A DNA stretch of 64,000 nucleotides from Saccharomycopsis fibuligera x Saccharomycopsis cf. fibuligera. Lineage: Eukaryota > Ascomycota > Saccharomycetes > Ascoideales > Saccharomycopsidaceae. Position 1 is the stretch's first letter; each line of letters starts with the position of its first letter. The notes below the pieces were generated by a model, which saw only the letters and a program-made list of their open reading frames with translations, was not told the DNA's origin and did not search any database. Shown in pieces: positions 20,120 through 31,258 of this stretch. Both the position numbers and the translations under genes were made by a program. Location: positions 1,922,001 through 1,986,000 of the forward strand of contig CP012813.1 of NCBI GenBank assembly GCA_001936135.1, in the 5' to 3' direction.

Positions 20120-21409
20120 TGATTTCTCATGAAAATATCAAAAAAAAAAAAAAAAAAAAAAGTCAAAAAGAGTAAAAGAAAAAATCCGGAAGTGATGATG
20201 AATAATAGCGAGGAGTAGTTGATGTTGTTGATAGTATTTTCGTTGGTATTGGGCACTGTTTTATATTTTTCAAATGTTGATTCTTGTTTCCACTTTTGTT
20301 TTGCCGGCTTATCATTAATAATTTAGACTTTTCTTCTTTCTTTTTTGCTGTTTAATTTCGTTTATTTCACCTAGTTTTTATTATTTGTTTTCCTTTTCAT
20401 GTTTTTTTTTTTTTTTTTTTTTTTTGTTTTGACCCATCGTTATTTTTTTATTTTTTTTTATTTTTAAAATATCCAGATTTTTCGTTTTATATGTTTACTC
20501 CATGTTTTTTTTTGTCGCTTTTATTGCTTATTGAGATTTCTTTACTTTTATTTTCATTAGATCTACTGTTTTCTTTTTTTTTTTTTTTTTTTTTTTTTTT
20601 TGCCATTTTTGCTGCTAAACTCATATATAAGCTATACCTAATTCTTCTGTTTTGCTCAAGTACTTGCTATGCTAATTCAACACTTTTTACCACGCCCATC
20701 ATATCTGCTACTACAAGTTTATTTGAACCAGATACTTTCTACAATGCAATATACTGCGACATAATAGCCAACACGATTTGCGAGCTGCTATCTTTTCATT
20801 GCCAAGCAAGATTGGAAGAATTATCGTACAAGTTTCCGCTCTGAGACCTTGCTTAGCAGCAGTCAATAGGAGAGCTTATTTATCTATGAACGGTCTTTTC
20901 TGTCGCTCTTGTCTGGAAAAACATGCACCTTGCGATGGTAGTCCCTTGAGTACGTGGCTACATGGCATGAACGAAGAAACACAGACCGAAACCAGAGCAA
21001 CTCGCTGACACAACTCAAGGTGTCTGATGAGCGCGGTGATGATACAAGATTACGCTATCAGTAACCATAATATCAGATAATGCTGACAGCACACACAAGA
21101 GCCCAGAAGCTTCCATGGCTGCCAACAGGGGGCGTGTGCACCCGGTGCTATCGCCGTCTGCAAGAAACAGCGGCAGTGGCAATTGCCACCATCCTCCGCA
21201 GCGGTATACCGTACAGTGATTTTTTTTTTTTTTTTTTTTTTTTGTTTTATTCAGTTACAGCACAACGCCATCATTTGCTGGCGATCTAGATAGATAAACA
21301 CGCCGATACCACTGTCATCTGGCGCTTCTTTTTTTTTTTTTTTTTGTCCAGTCACTTACTTCTCTTTCATTATCCCATACTCCGAGCATCTTTTGTCACT
21401 CTTCAAATA
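20120..21409. other. Long intergenic region, T-rich
   Basis: It contains several long homopolymers: poly(A) about 20140-20161, T24 at 20402-20425, T28 at 20574-20601, T24 at 21220-21243 and a shorter one near 21330-21345. These probably act as terminator-like or nucleosome-excluding elements. Open frames here (20491-20844, 20778-21008, 21080-21289) are driven by composition and I do not accept them as genes. Confidence 0.5.
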
Positions 21410-23632
21410 ATGCTCTTCTTTCACTTTTTCCTCCTTTCGCTAGCAGCGCTACTCTCTTCGTTTGAGCTTGCTGAGAACAACCCTCCAAACCCATTCTTGG
21501 GCGATCAGCTAAGCGTCGGTGTCATTAATAATGCAGCCTCATCAGATCTCGGAAGCAATCCTGCTCACGCTCAACATGATACAAATGAAAGCCCATACCA
21601 ACATGTTGTCAGATCGCCAGCGCTTGGATTCATAGACCCGGGAAAATGTACTGTTAACGATGGTTGCGATAATACCTTCTCCACTATTGACGCGGTCAAC
21701 TCCAAGATCCGCAACTCTGTGCAGGCGCTAGTAAAGACAGATTTTTTCAAATTTTTCAAACTTCAGTTATACAAAGAATGCCCATTTTGGCAAGAAAACC
21801 CAATGTGTTTTAGCCCTAGTTGTGCCGTGGAAATCGATGAGGATGATGACGATTTGAAGAAAAATTACAGCAACTACAATAAAAACAAAAGAAACGATAC
21901 TCTTGAACTGACTGATTCAAAAAACAAAAAACTCATGGAGTACAACTGTGATTACTGCAACACTAGTGAAGAATACCAGGATGATGCAGTGTATTTGGAC
22001 CTCACTTTGAATCCAGAAAGATTCAGCGGTTACGGTGGCGAAGAGGCCGGTCGTATCTGGCGGGCAATTTATCTGGAAAACTGTTTCAATAAATCTCCAT
22101 CTGAACTGGAAGTCCAAGACAAGACCCCAGCATTAAAATTCAACAACAAGTATTTTAACATCTTGGCATCATGGTCCAACAAGTTGCAGAAAAATTTGAA
22201 TCTCGGGAATTATAGCAAGCTTGTTAGTTTAATGAATCAAGCAGAGGATACCTGTCTTGAAAAAAGAGTATTTTATCGTTTGATTAGCGGGATGCATGCT
22301 TCTATTGGTACCCATTTGTCTTTTGAATGGCTTAACACAAACAAGCGTAATGCTGAATTTGAACCAAATTTGAATCTTTGGATGGAAAGAGTCGGTTACT
22401 TCAGTGATAGATTACTGAATATCTATTTCAATTATTCGTTGGTAATTAAAGCTATTTTGAAGCTTAGTGATTATTTGAACGAGATTCAATTTTCTGAATC
22501 CAATGTTGAAAAACAGCTTATCAATAATATTGTTACTACTCTCAAGCCACATGAAAAAAATATCTTCAACGAAAACTTGCTCTTCAATTATGAAGACGAC
22601 TTGTCCAACCAATTGCTCAAGAACGAATTCAGAACCAATTTCAAGAACGTTTCCACGTTGATGGATTGCGTTGGCTGTGAAAGATGCAGATTATGGGGGA
22701 AAGTGCAAACTTTAGGATACGGTACAAGTTTGAAAGTTTTGTTTGAATTGAATGATAAAAACACCGAGTTTGATGTTAAGTCGTTGAAAAGATCGGAGAT
22801 TGTTGCATTGATCAATACTTTTGATAGATTGAGTAAAAGCATTGAGATTGTGCAATATTTCAGAAATGAATACAACAAGCAAGCTAATTTGAAAGATAAT
22901 GAGCAGCCAGTTACTATTCAAAGAGATGGTCTTGCTGATGGCAATATAGACGGTTCTGACGTTTTTGGAGCTGATGCATATGCCGAGAATGCCAAGAGAG
23001 TATCATATCAACAAAAAATCTTCAAGAAGGGCTCATTTGCCTCTGACTCTGATTCTTTTAATAAGATTAATGAGCAGAAAGTCAATGATCAAACCAAACT
23101 TGTTCAAAGTGAGCCAGAGTCTCAAGACGAGGAAGAAGAAGAAAAGGAGGAAAACTTTGCTTATGAGGACAACATTGAGTTACCTACTTCGATCAGAGCC
23201 CAAAACGTCGACGACTCAAAAAAGAAGCTCAAGAAACTCTTCAAACAAAAAAAGAAAGAGTACCAAAGCAGAGATCCAAAGGCTAAGAGCGGTTCATACT
23301 ACGAAGAAGAAGATGACGACGACGAAGAAGAATATGAAGGACTTTCGAAAGATGAAATTAGATTCAAGAAAATTTTTAAAAGATCAATAAAACTTAAAGC
23401 TTCAAAACCATTTAGCGAAAAAACCTTTACTGATCATTTACTCGAAGTTGTGGAAGAATTCAAGGATGTCTTTAGATTCATGTGGCATTCGTACGTGAAT
23501 TTCCCTTACAATTTGTACCGGTTGACATTGAATAAATTGGAAATTTACTGGAATTATTTCATTGGGAATGACGAGTTTTTCCTTCAAAAGAAGAAGGAGT
23601 TTTACAGATTGAAAAATTTGGAAGATAATTGA
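21410..23632 (+). CDS. ERO1: ER thiol oxidase Ero1
   Basis: FAD-dependent oxidase that reoxidises protein disulfide isomerase in the ER lumen. From the ATG at 21410 (740 residues), the protein begins with a hydrophobic signal (MLFFHFFLLSLAALLSSF). It carries the shuttle-cysteine region with KCTVNDGC near 79, the FAD-binding core including EEAGRIWRAIYLENCF and LISGMHASIGTHLSFEW, and the active-site CxxCxxC (CVGCERC) at about 420-426. The frame is open 22 residues upstream, but a signal peptide should be N-terminal. After about residue 500 there is an unusual charged tail (acidic runs, KKKLKKLFKQKKK, then an aromatic membrane-facing segment WHSYVNFPYNLYRL), making it about 180 residues longer than yeast Ero1. 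Confidence 0.95.
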   Translation: MLFFHFFLLSLAALLSSFELAENNPPNPFLGDQLSVGVINNAASSDLGSNPAHAQHDTNESPYQHVVRSPALGFIDPGKCTVNDGCDNTFSTIDAVNSKIRNSVQALVKTDFFKFFKLQLYKECPFWQENPMCFSPSCAVEIDEDDDDLKKNYSNYNKNKRNDTLELTDSKNKKLMEYNCDYCNTSEEYQDDAVYLDLTLNPERFSGYGGEEAGRIWRAIYLENCFNKSPSELEVQDKTPALKFNNKYFNILASWSNKLQKNLNLGNYSKLVSLMNQAEDTCLEKRVFYRLISGMHASIGTHLSFEWLNTNKRNAEFEPNLNLWMERVGYFSDRLLNIYFNYSLVIKAILKLSDYLNEIQFSESNVEKQLINNIVTTLKPHEKNIFNENLLFNYEDDLSNQLLKNEFRTNFKNVSTLMDCVGCERCRLWGKVQTLGYGTSLKVLFELNDKNTEFDVKSLKRSEIVALINTFDRLSKSIEIVQYFRNEYNKQANLKDNEQPVTIQRDGLADGNIDGSDVFGADAYAENAKRVSYQQKIFKKGSFASDSDSFNKINEQKVNDQTKLVQSEPESQDEEEEEKEENFAYEDNIELPTSIRAQNVDDSKKKLKKLFKQKKKEYQSRDPKAKSGSYYEEEDDDDEEEYEGLSKDEIRFKKIFKRSIKLKASKPFSEKTFTDHLLEVVEEFKDVFRFMWHSYVNFPYNLYRLTLNKLEIYWNYFIGNDEFFLQKKKEFYRLKNLEDN

Positions 23633-25280
23633 TTGCTGAGCGTTGAAAATAAGGTAAAGTTCAACAATTATTTACCAACTTCAGAACAACGAAAGTTTGT
23701 ACAGCTACAATCAATCCCTACAACTTTGCATTTCTCTAAGTAAAAACCATAAAACAAAATATAAAATTCAAAATATTAAAATATAATATAAAAATTTTCG
23801 GTGAAAAAAAAAGAAAAAAACATCAACAATATAAATCGACAACAAATCATATAAATCTGTTTTTCTTAATTTTTCTTTTTTTTTTTTTTTTTTACTTTTG
23901 TTATCTCAAAACGAAAGCCGGTTTAGTTAGGTAAGCGAAAGTTATCATTCTGGTTATGTTTATCATTGATAATTGATAGCTGATGATTGGCAATAGTGAC
24001 GCTAGCCTTGTTGGCCGGCTGTGCCCTATTGACTAGTGCGTCATTATTATCACCATCATTTATCTTATCTCATCTCATCTCATCTCATCTCATCTCATGT
24101 ATTTTAGTTATTGTTATTACTATCATTTCTTATTACTTTTTATCGTTATCATAAATTATTATTATTATTGATTTTTATTCTTACTTTTATCTTCTATCTC
24201 AGCTTTCATCATTATAATCACAAATCTTGTTTATTCTTGTTTTTTGCCTTTTTTTTTTTCTTTATTCAGAAAATAATTTAAGAAGTTAATAATAAAATAA
24301 TGCTACGCATCTGATTTAGTTTATTTATCATTAGTGTTACCATTTATTGAAGATCAGCAGACACACTGCAAATTGCCGTTTGGAAATCAGAGATACCGTA
24401 CTTATTTATGAGTGCTGAACACCACCTTTTCACATTCTGGTATACCGTAGTAACATGAATACAAGTCTCAGCGCAAACTTGCCATGATGCTTAATTAAAA
24501 TCAAAAGGCAAGTTAAGAGAGTCGAGACTAGAAAGTGATAATTCTATTGTTAGTCTATATGGTTATTGTTTCATGTTCATTCAGGAGCAGGATTTCCCAA
24601 CTTACAGAAAGTAAAACGGAAAAAAAAGAAAAAAAAAAGAAAAAAAATTGTCTATTTGCCTAATTTTCTTTATTTCTGAATGCTTGGAGCTGTTTAGAAA
24701 GCACTAGAACTGCTAATTATATACAGTGACAAGAAAGTGCTATGAGCAACAATGTGCTACTGTTACGCTACTTGGAATGTATCTTAGTCAGCTGGTAATT
24801 AATGATGAATGATTGATACTGTATGGCAATAGATCGACAGAAAATGATTGAGGGTATAAACCCTTAGATATCGATGAAGCAGCAAATTTTTCCTTATTGG
24901 TCAAAACAGCGGGCAGAGATTTGTTTGAAATCGACATGAAAGCTCTCCTGCGGTGACTCTCTTCAGATTTGACAAATCAACCATAAGGCAAAATCTCAGG
25001 AACTAAAAACGTAAAGCAAATATAAAAACTTGACAGATTAATTAAAGCAATTTTTTATCTTGGTAGCCTTTGGAAAAGTTCGGCACTCCTAGCTGATTCA
25101 AGTACCATAAGGTTCCCTCATTGCTGTAAATGAAAAGATCTTGCACTAATCCACTAACAAGTCCAATAGTCAAACCTTTTCTCATGATTTGCTTTGTTTG
25201 TAAATTGCTTAATTTTTCTAGAATTGGCAGGTTAATATTATGTAAACTGAGTGGGATAACGAAAAAATAAAAAAGTAAAA

Positions 25281-25313
<33 letters not shown>

Positions 25314-25323
25314 ACAGATAAGG
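23633..25323. other. 1.7-kb intergenic region without a recognised gene
   Basis: Between the ERO1 stop and the convergent Tim17-like gene. It holds a pentamer repeat (TATCT/CATCT, about 24061-24097), a T-tract near 23875-23893 and A29 at 25283-25311. No open frame reaches 60 codons and no tRNA-like fold is visible. The length would allow a structured RNA gene, but I see no snoRNA boxes I would trust. Confidence 0.45.
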
Positions 25324-25812
25324 TCAAAATACAATAAATGCAATGATTATCGTCGCCATAATGAATAAATCACTGAAAAACATACTGTACTTTGCATAAG
25401 CAAATGCTGCTGCTCCGGTAGTCACTACAGTATTCAAAAAATCCACTTGTCCTCTAGCTTCATCAAGGAAGACCTCTAACCCGAAATAGCTCAACCCAAT
25501 AGCAGTCAACTTGGTGGAAAATTTGAATCCGGAGACAATACCATTCTTTATACAAACGTAGTTTTTCCGCTTATGATAAAAGTACCATCCACCAACGGTT
25601 CTTGGAAGTCTGTGTGAATTTTCCGCCAAATAGACTAATGCTGAATTGGTGAAACCACGATAGAATCCATCAAACATTCCGAAAAGGGCAGTCCCGGTGG
25701 CTATCCCTAGAAGTCTTGCCTCAGGACGGATCCCGAATCGTTGGTCATTGTCTTTGACGTTTATTCTATCATTTTGGCTGGGTTGGGGTTTGTCAGGAAT
25801 GGGTTCTGACAT
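25324..25812 (-). CDS. Tim17/Tim22/Tim23-family mitochondrial membrane protein, TIMMDC1-like candidate
   Basis: A 162-residue protein with a polar Pro/Asp-rich N-terminus (about 1-30) and three or four hydrophobic segments: LLGIATGTALFGMFDGFYRG (about 34-53), a second after NYVCIKNGIVSGFKFS, a third LNTVVTTGAAAFAYA, and a C-terminal LFIMATIIIAFIVF. The glycine-spaced helices and GFYRGF motif are Tim17-superfamily features. The order of elements resembles TIMMDC1, a complex I assembly factor, more than the import channels Tim17, Tim22 or Tim23. Since this genome also seems to encode a complex I subunit (63.0-63.4 kb), a role in complex I biogenesis is plausible but is inference. It is divergent from COG4 with a 512-bp shared upstream region. 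Confidence 0.6.
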   Translation of the reverse strand: MSEPIPDKPQPSQNDRINVKDNDQRFGIRPEARLLGIATGTALFGMFDGFYRGFTNSALVYLAENSHRLPRTVGGWYFYHKRKNYVCIKNGIVSGFKFSTKLTAIGLSYFGLEVFLDEARGQVDFLNTVVTTGAAAFAYAKYSMFFSDLFIMATIIIAFIVF

Positions 25813-26324
25813 TATGGATGTTGCGTGATTTAGGTTTTCGTGTTAAGAAAGTATTGTGGTTTGAAAGGGAGCAGTGAATGGTGTAGAACTTGGAAAACAT
25901 GATGATGAGAAACATGATGATAATAGTAATGATGGTGATTTGAGTAGAAATTTTCTGTGGAGCGAAATCAAATCTCATGACATATGCATATATATACATA
26001 CACATGCATATTATTTATTCAGATTCTACCACTTTGTTTATCGTTATTCAACTTGCTCTCGAGTACTAAGCTTTATCTTCTTAAGCTTATATAGTAAAAT
26101 ACTAGAGTTTAAAGACTGTGCAACAGTAATGTGCTTGTAGCTAGCCGTCTTTTGGTCCATCAGTTTCTGCTGACGTTGAAAGGTTTGCAGCCCCGACGAA
26201 ATCATCCAAATTACCATTTTAGCTTCAATAACACCAATCATCATTATCGAGGCGGTAGGTAACATCATTATTACCAGATAGCATACAGTTACTCAGTAAC
26301 TACAAATATCAGTACGCTGGCCCA
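25813..26324. other. Shared upstream region of the Tim17-like gene and COG4
   Basis: A divergent promoter region of 512 bp. A TATATATA motif near 25989-25996 lies about 180 bp from the Tim17-like ATG and could serve either gene. Overlapping short open frames look random. Confidence 0.4.
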
Positions 26325-29099
26325 ATGTCGGAACAGTACTTGTCACTGGATAGCTTGCTGGCTCAACTAAGCAGGATCGTTTCCACATTTCATCAAATTT
26401 CCACTGAAGAGGAACTTATTCAATTATTGCATCAATTGAAACAAATTGATAATGAAGTGAACTCCAATTTAGACGATTTTATCAATAAAAAGCAACTTAA
26501 TTATGAGAAAAATGATTTGAATTTGGATTTAGCCAAGACTGAACTATTGACCTCGTTATCATCGTCTTCATCGTTGATGAAGATTTTGTCTGATAGTTCC
26601 TATTTAGCAAGAAAGTTAACATACAAGGTCAAATATTTGGATTATGAACGACTTAGAGTGCTAAAGACAAAAGAATTTGTCCAGCATATCATCAATTTAA
26701 GGAAAAATATTTTGCTCGTTCATGAGTCACTAGAACAGAAAGATTGGGACACTGTCTCAAAGTCAATTTCGTTTATTCTTCACGAGATTCCTTCGGACAT
26801 TTTGACTAGTTCTAAATTCGCCGACATAATGATCCCAAGCTCGGAAATACCAGAAAGACCAGAAATTTTAGTAAAGCAGTGGATTAATGATCTAAAACAT
26901 CATTATGTGAGAGAATTCAAGAACGCAGTTACGAGTCGCGATATTGTTAAACTAACGAATTTCTTCTCATATTTCCCCATGATCAACGAATCAAAATTGG
27001 GTCTTAGCTGTTATTCTGACTTTATCAACAATATAATTGCCGATCAAGCACGAAGTTTGCTAGTGGGGGCTCCAAGAGACCGGATAAATTTTTATTCAGC
27101 CGCAATTATGAAATTATTCGAGATTGTTTCTAAAATTATTAATCAGCATTCAAAAGTAATAATCATGCATTATGATGCTGATGCAATGTGTACCATAATT
27201 GGCAAGATTCAAAGAGAGGTGGATTCTCAAGCCGGATTAATTACCGATACGTTTTGGGATGCTAGAAACTTTGATAAGATTTTTCATGATATTAATAGTT
27301 ATAATTTCCCCATATTGAATGCGGTGCAGTCTGGCGGTGGCGGTGGTGGTACTACTACTGCTAGTAACAATAATTACTATTCTACCAGATCCGCTAGTCC
27401 AATGGGAGACAGCTCAGGTAGTCAAGCACATGGCAGTGATGGTGATAACATTTACGATGACCCTATTGAACAACTAATATCGGTGGTGGAAATTGGCGAT
27501 TATATTAATGAGATTGCTACGTTATTGAATAGGTGGTCACTTTACTGTGGGTTTATTGCCATCAAATGGAAAGAGTATTCAACTGCTACTGCTACTACGA
27601 TAGCTGAAAATAACTCCACCGATGTCAATAACAAAGACTCAAATTACTTGCAGTTAGTGGAACCATTATTAGAAAGTTCGTTCTTAACGAAGATCGAAAT
27701 TAAACTAGTCCCATGTTTTAACAACTTGGCCAATTATTATTTAAAAAAATCGTTGGAGAAGTCATACAAATTGGAAGAATTACCGAATTTGGCAGAGCTA
27801 ATCAAACCATTCTTGAGAAATAGTACAAGTGCCACCAACAGCAGCAGCAGTGACAAATCCGGTGGTGGCGGTATGATACCAGCACCGCTTTCATTAACGG
27901 AGCAAGAAGACTTCAAACCATTGGAAACCCCACCAATGTCCTCAATAGTTGAAGATTTAATAATTATCTTGAACACAATCTTGACTAATGGGATAGAAAC
28001 CGGTCAACCGATATTGTTAAGAAACTTAATCAATGATGCTAGCAAGATCTTGAATAAATATTTTTTTAAGACAATGACTATTAAGTTGAAAGACTCACAA
28101 CCACGACAAGGCACAAACTTGCTCAATATTGGAAATAGTATCAATAGCAATAGCACAAATAACCATAATGGTTTAGCCACCGGCGGTGGTAAAGATCCAA
28201 ACAGAAGCGTGATCACGGGAAATTTGGCCAGTTTAAGAAACAGCAATGTGAGCAGCAATGCTGGTGGCACTAATGGCGATGCCCCACAAGGGGTCCTTTC
28301 TAATATGTTTCTTCGCGGCGCCAGTGCATTATCGTTGGGAATAAATGATGAATTGAAGTTGACTAATTATATCGTTTATTTTAATTCTGTGTGCATGTTT
28401 AGAAGCTATTTCAATAGGCTTATCACGAATTTAACTAATTATAACCGTGATCAAAACACTACGGATAGTGATGGCAATAGTAGCAATAAGAAATCAATTT
28501 TGGAGGCCAATTTCAGGTTTGGCACAGATGTGGAAAAGCTTAAAGAATTGGTCAATTCCAATTTAGTCACTCCAGTGAACAAAAACTATGAATTGATTCT
28601 TAAAGAGTATACTGAGATTTTATACAATCAAATTTTCAAAAACAAAATTAAGTCCATATTTAATGACCTTTTTTCATATTCTAATAGTTATTTGATAGAT
28701 AGCAGTTCTAATACTGCTATCAGCACCATCGAGATTAAAAAGTTTATTAAGAGCTGGCTAACATTGATCAAACCGTATCATCGTATATTGTCCTCTGATA
28801 TATTCGCCACTTTGGACCGAATCATTGTTGATCTTGCGGTAGAAATCATTGAGAAGAAAATTTGGCTCCTTAATAAGAAAATCAATTTGCTTGGGGTGCT
28901 CAAGTTGGAAAAAGACGTTAGTGCGGTGATTAACGAAGTTACAAAGAATAATTACAGTTTGAGGGAACGGTTTATCAGAATTACTCAAATCATTATGATT
29001 ATGGGATTCGATGATGAGGCTGAAGAAGAGGAAATGGAATGGATATTAACTAATAACGAAAGAAGAAAAGCACGCTATTTAAGAATTGATAGAAATTAG
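26325..29099 (+). CDS. COG4: Conserved oligomeric Golgi complex subunit Cog4
   Basis: A 924-residue tethering-complex subunit acting in retrograde vesicle traffic within the Golgi. The N-terminus is helical with coiled-coil character (SLLAQLSRIVSTFHQISTEE, LARKLTYKVKYLDYERLRVL), as in the COG4 lobe-A. The strongest recognition is at the C-terminus: a final helical domain followed by EMEWILTNNERRKARYLRID, the Cog4 ending pattern (W-x-L near an E-x-R-x(3)-R-x-LRID). Loops with poly-Gly (GGGGGG near residue 340) and Asn/Ser runs are species-specific insertions. The ATG at 26325 precedes conserved helical sequence, so it is kept. Confidence 0.85.
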   Translation: MSEQYLSLDSLLAQLSRIVSTFHQISTEEELIQLLHQLKQIDNEVNSNLDDFINKKQLNYEKNDLNLDLAKTELLTSLSSSSSLMKILSDSSYLARKLTYKVKYLDYERLRVLKTKEFVQHIINLRKNILLVHESLEQKDWDTVSKSISFILHEIPSDILTSSKFADIMIPSSEIPERPEILVKQWINDLKHHYVREFKNAVTSRDIVKLTNFFSYFPMINESKLGLSCYSDFINNIIADQARSLLVGAPRDRINFYSAAIMKLFEIVSKIINQHSKVIIMHYDADAMCTIIGKIQREVDSQAGLITDTFWDARNFDKIFHDINSYNFPILNAVQSGGGGGGTTTASNNNYYSTRSASPMGDSSGSQAHGSDGDNIYDDPIEQLISVVEIGDYINEIATLLNRWSLYCGFIAIKWKEYSTATATTIAENNSTDVNNKDSNYLQLVEPLLESSFLTKIEIKLVPCFNNLANYYLKKSLEKSYKLEELPNLAELIKPFLRNSTSATNSSSSDKSGGGGMIPAPLSLTEQEDFKPLETPPMSSIVEDLIIILNTILTNGIETGQPILLRNLINDASKILNKYFFKTMTIKLKDSQPRQGTNLLNIGNSINSNSTNNHNGLATGGGKDPNRSVITGNLASLRNSNVSSNAGGTNGDAPQGVLSNMFLRGASALSLGINDELKLTNYIVYFNSVCMFRSYFNRLITNLTNYNRDQNTTDSDGNSSNKKSILEANFRFGTDVEKLKELVNSNLVTPVNKNYELILKEYTEILYNQIFKNKIKSIFNDLFSYSNSYLIDSSSNTAISTIEIKKFIKSWLTLIKPYHRILSSDIFATLDRIIVDLAVEIIEKKIWLLNKKINLLGVLKLEKDVSAVINEVTKNNYSLRERFIRITQIIMIMGFDDEAEEEEMEWILTNNERRKARYLRIDRN

Positions 29100-29487
29100 A
29101 AAAATCAGAAAGTTTGAGTTTGGAGAGGAAGGAACTGGGACTAATAATAAGAGATGTGAAAGGCAACGAACTCGGTAAGGAAGAAGGGAAAAGAGGAATA
29201 AGAAATAGGATTGTTAGATGAAATGTGCAGCTTCTTGCTGTAGCAATACATTTGATGGATTGAGTGCTGTGAATAATTGGCGTGTTTGTGTAAATGTTTA
29301 TTGATTTGTGTTGTTTTATGCCCTATAAATCATCATCCGTACAATACAAAGTACTTGTCTTGTGTAAAAGATGTGCATGGTTGTTGTTGTTGCTGCTTCT
29401 GCCCTTGCTAAATATATCATTTTTATAATAAAAACAATCATACTATCTGGTCATCAAGTAGCATGTCATTCAATTGCACGATCAATC
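29100..29487. other. Intergenic between COG4 and a convergent retropepsin-like ORF
   Basis: No gene is seen. It carries the 3' regions of the two convergent genes. Confidence 0.4.
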
Positions 29488-30012
29488 TTACTTCTTTTCA
29501 GGGAAAGGATAAAAATTCCCAGTAGGCCAATCAAACATATTACCATATTTTTTCAAAAATGGCACACCAACAAGCATTTCATACCGATCTAATTTGCCAA
29601 ACATTATTGCATCAACTTGCTCTTTCCATAAATCTTTTTCATCCTTGGGGTTCTTGAATGTAAGTTTCAACCTAGTATAATACTTGACGTTAGAATTATC
29701 TTTGGCAATAGATGAATTGATACTATAAATGTCCCCAAGAGAGTGGATTTCCACATCATTGTTATCCTTTGAAGGATTAGCTAAGAGTAATTTATCCACT
29801 AATTCGGTAGATATGCAATTTACGGTACTTCCCGAATCTACCATTGCTTCAACTTTGACATTATTTATCAAGAAGGAAATTTCGTAGCATTCATTGGTGG
29901 TTTCAAATCCGTTGATGTTGAGAGTTTTGCCATATGTGTCCTGGCCACCATGGTTCTTGTGTTCTAAGACCTCAGCAATCCTGTCTTTGTCTTTCTTGTC
30001 GCCAACTGCCAT
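29488..30012 (-). CDS. Solitary retropepsin-like ORF (LTR-element-derived protease domain, perhaps domesticated)
   Basis: A 174-residue product with one aspartic-protease domain of the retropepsin type: MVDSGSTVNCIS near residue 55 carries the catalytic Asp in the Asp-Ser-Gly form, and LVGVPFLKKYG near 150 fits the second conserved element of the fold. No capsid, reverse transcriptase, integrase or terminal repeats are recognisable around it, so it is either a relic of a Ty3/gypsy-like element or a host gene derived from one. The domain itself looks whole. It starts in a normal yeast context and sits between COG4 and a 1.2-kb gap. Age cannot be judged without relatives. Confidence 0.55.
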   Translation of the reverse strand: MAVGDKKDKDRIAEVLEHKNHGGQDTYGKTLNINGFETTNECYEISFLINNVKVEAMVDSGSTVNCISTELVDKLLLANPSKDNNDVEIHSLGDIYSINSSIAKDNSNVKYYTRLKLTFKNPKDEKDLWKEQVDAIMFGKLDRYEMLVGVPFLKKYGNMFDWPTGNFYPFPEKK

Positions 30013-30722
30013 GATACACTTTGTGGTGAAATATGTTGCAATAATAAACAGGATACTATCAACAATGTACTTTTGAAAGAAAAAAAAAGTATATGAAGAT
30101 TAATTGTGGGTGTTTAGTTGGCTCTTTTTATAAAGAAAGAGGTAACTTTAGAATTAAGCGATGAGAAGTGGAAAACCCTGTGGCGAGTAGGAATTTAATT
30201 GAGTAACCTTTTTTTATTGTTTTTCTCTCCTCTTGTTTAAATCTCTTACTTAAAGTCTTTTTGAAAGGGGGAGTTTGAAACACAGCGAAATTAATTTAGG
30301 TTGGCACCGTGGAGTTAGCCTGCATTTGTAGCAGTTGTATAACCAAAGTAAAATCTGGTTGATATTAATCTTGCGAAAGGAGCAGTGGCACTTCTCAAAT
30401 AGCAATCAACGTTGCTTTCTGCATGGTGATGCAGGATAGCATGCGCTGCATAACGGTGGCCCAACATTAATGTCCAATTGATTCCTTCTGTAGCGTCTGT
30501 AATATCCTCGTACCAATTGATATTTATAGACACTTCATTGTATAGATTATGGTGAAGTATTAGACAGAAAAGAGAAATGGCTTAATGCGTTCAATTAAAA
30601 ACCACATGACTTATAATAAAAAGAAAACTTGCAAAAGTGTAGAAAATATCAGAAATAGCTGTTGATGCTGTTAGGCGCAAACTGTGTTGTTGAATGTATT
30701 TGTATTGTCATTACTATTATAA

Positions 30723-30754
<32 letters not shown>

Positions 30755-31258
30755 GTATTATCATCAGCACTTTTATCTCTATTGTTATTATTCTTATCAT
30801 TATTATCACGATTATTAGGAACATCGCTGCTAGAAATAGATATATGTTTGTTCCCTTTGGCGATAAACATAAAACTATCATTTTGGTGTCTCTGACGCTA
30901 ACTTTAAGCTTTGTGTAGTAACCAGTAAAAGTTTATATGGCTAATGTTTTCTTGGGTGCTTACAATAATTAAGCAATCAAGGAGAACCTTAACATTGTTC
31001 TATTGGGATTTTTCACTTTTGTTATTAGTAGCATTTTTATGGGATACCCATCTTAATTCAGGGGTAACCTCCAAACCGTCCTTAAGCAATATATATTTGA
31101 CAAGTTGTGCTCCTGCAATTGGTAGTATATACTAATTGAAAAATTGCAGGAATTCAAAGGCTTAGTCTACATAAATTCCTACAGTACTAAATTTCATAAA
31201 ATATGCTACTCATACTATTATAATCCTAATCTAACCTATAGACACATATCTCGCCCAC
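30013..31258. other. 1.2-kb intergenic region
   Basis: Includes T28 at 30727-30754. Small frames (30315-30533, 30649-30918, 30944-31135) follow composition and show no domain. The left end is the upstream region of the retropepsin-like ORF, with a TTTATA motif near 30126. Confidence 0.4.
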
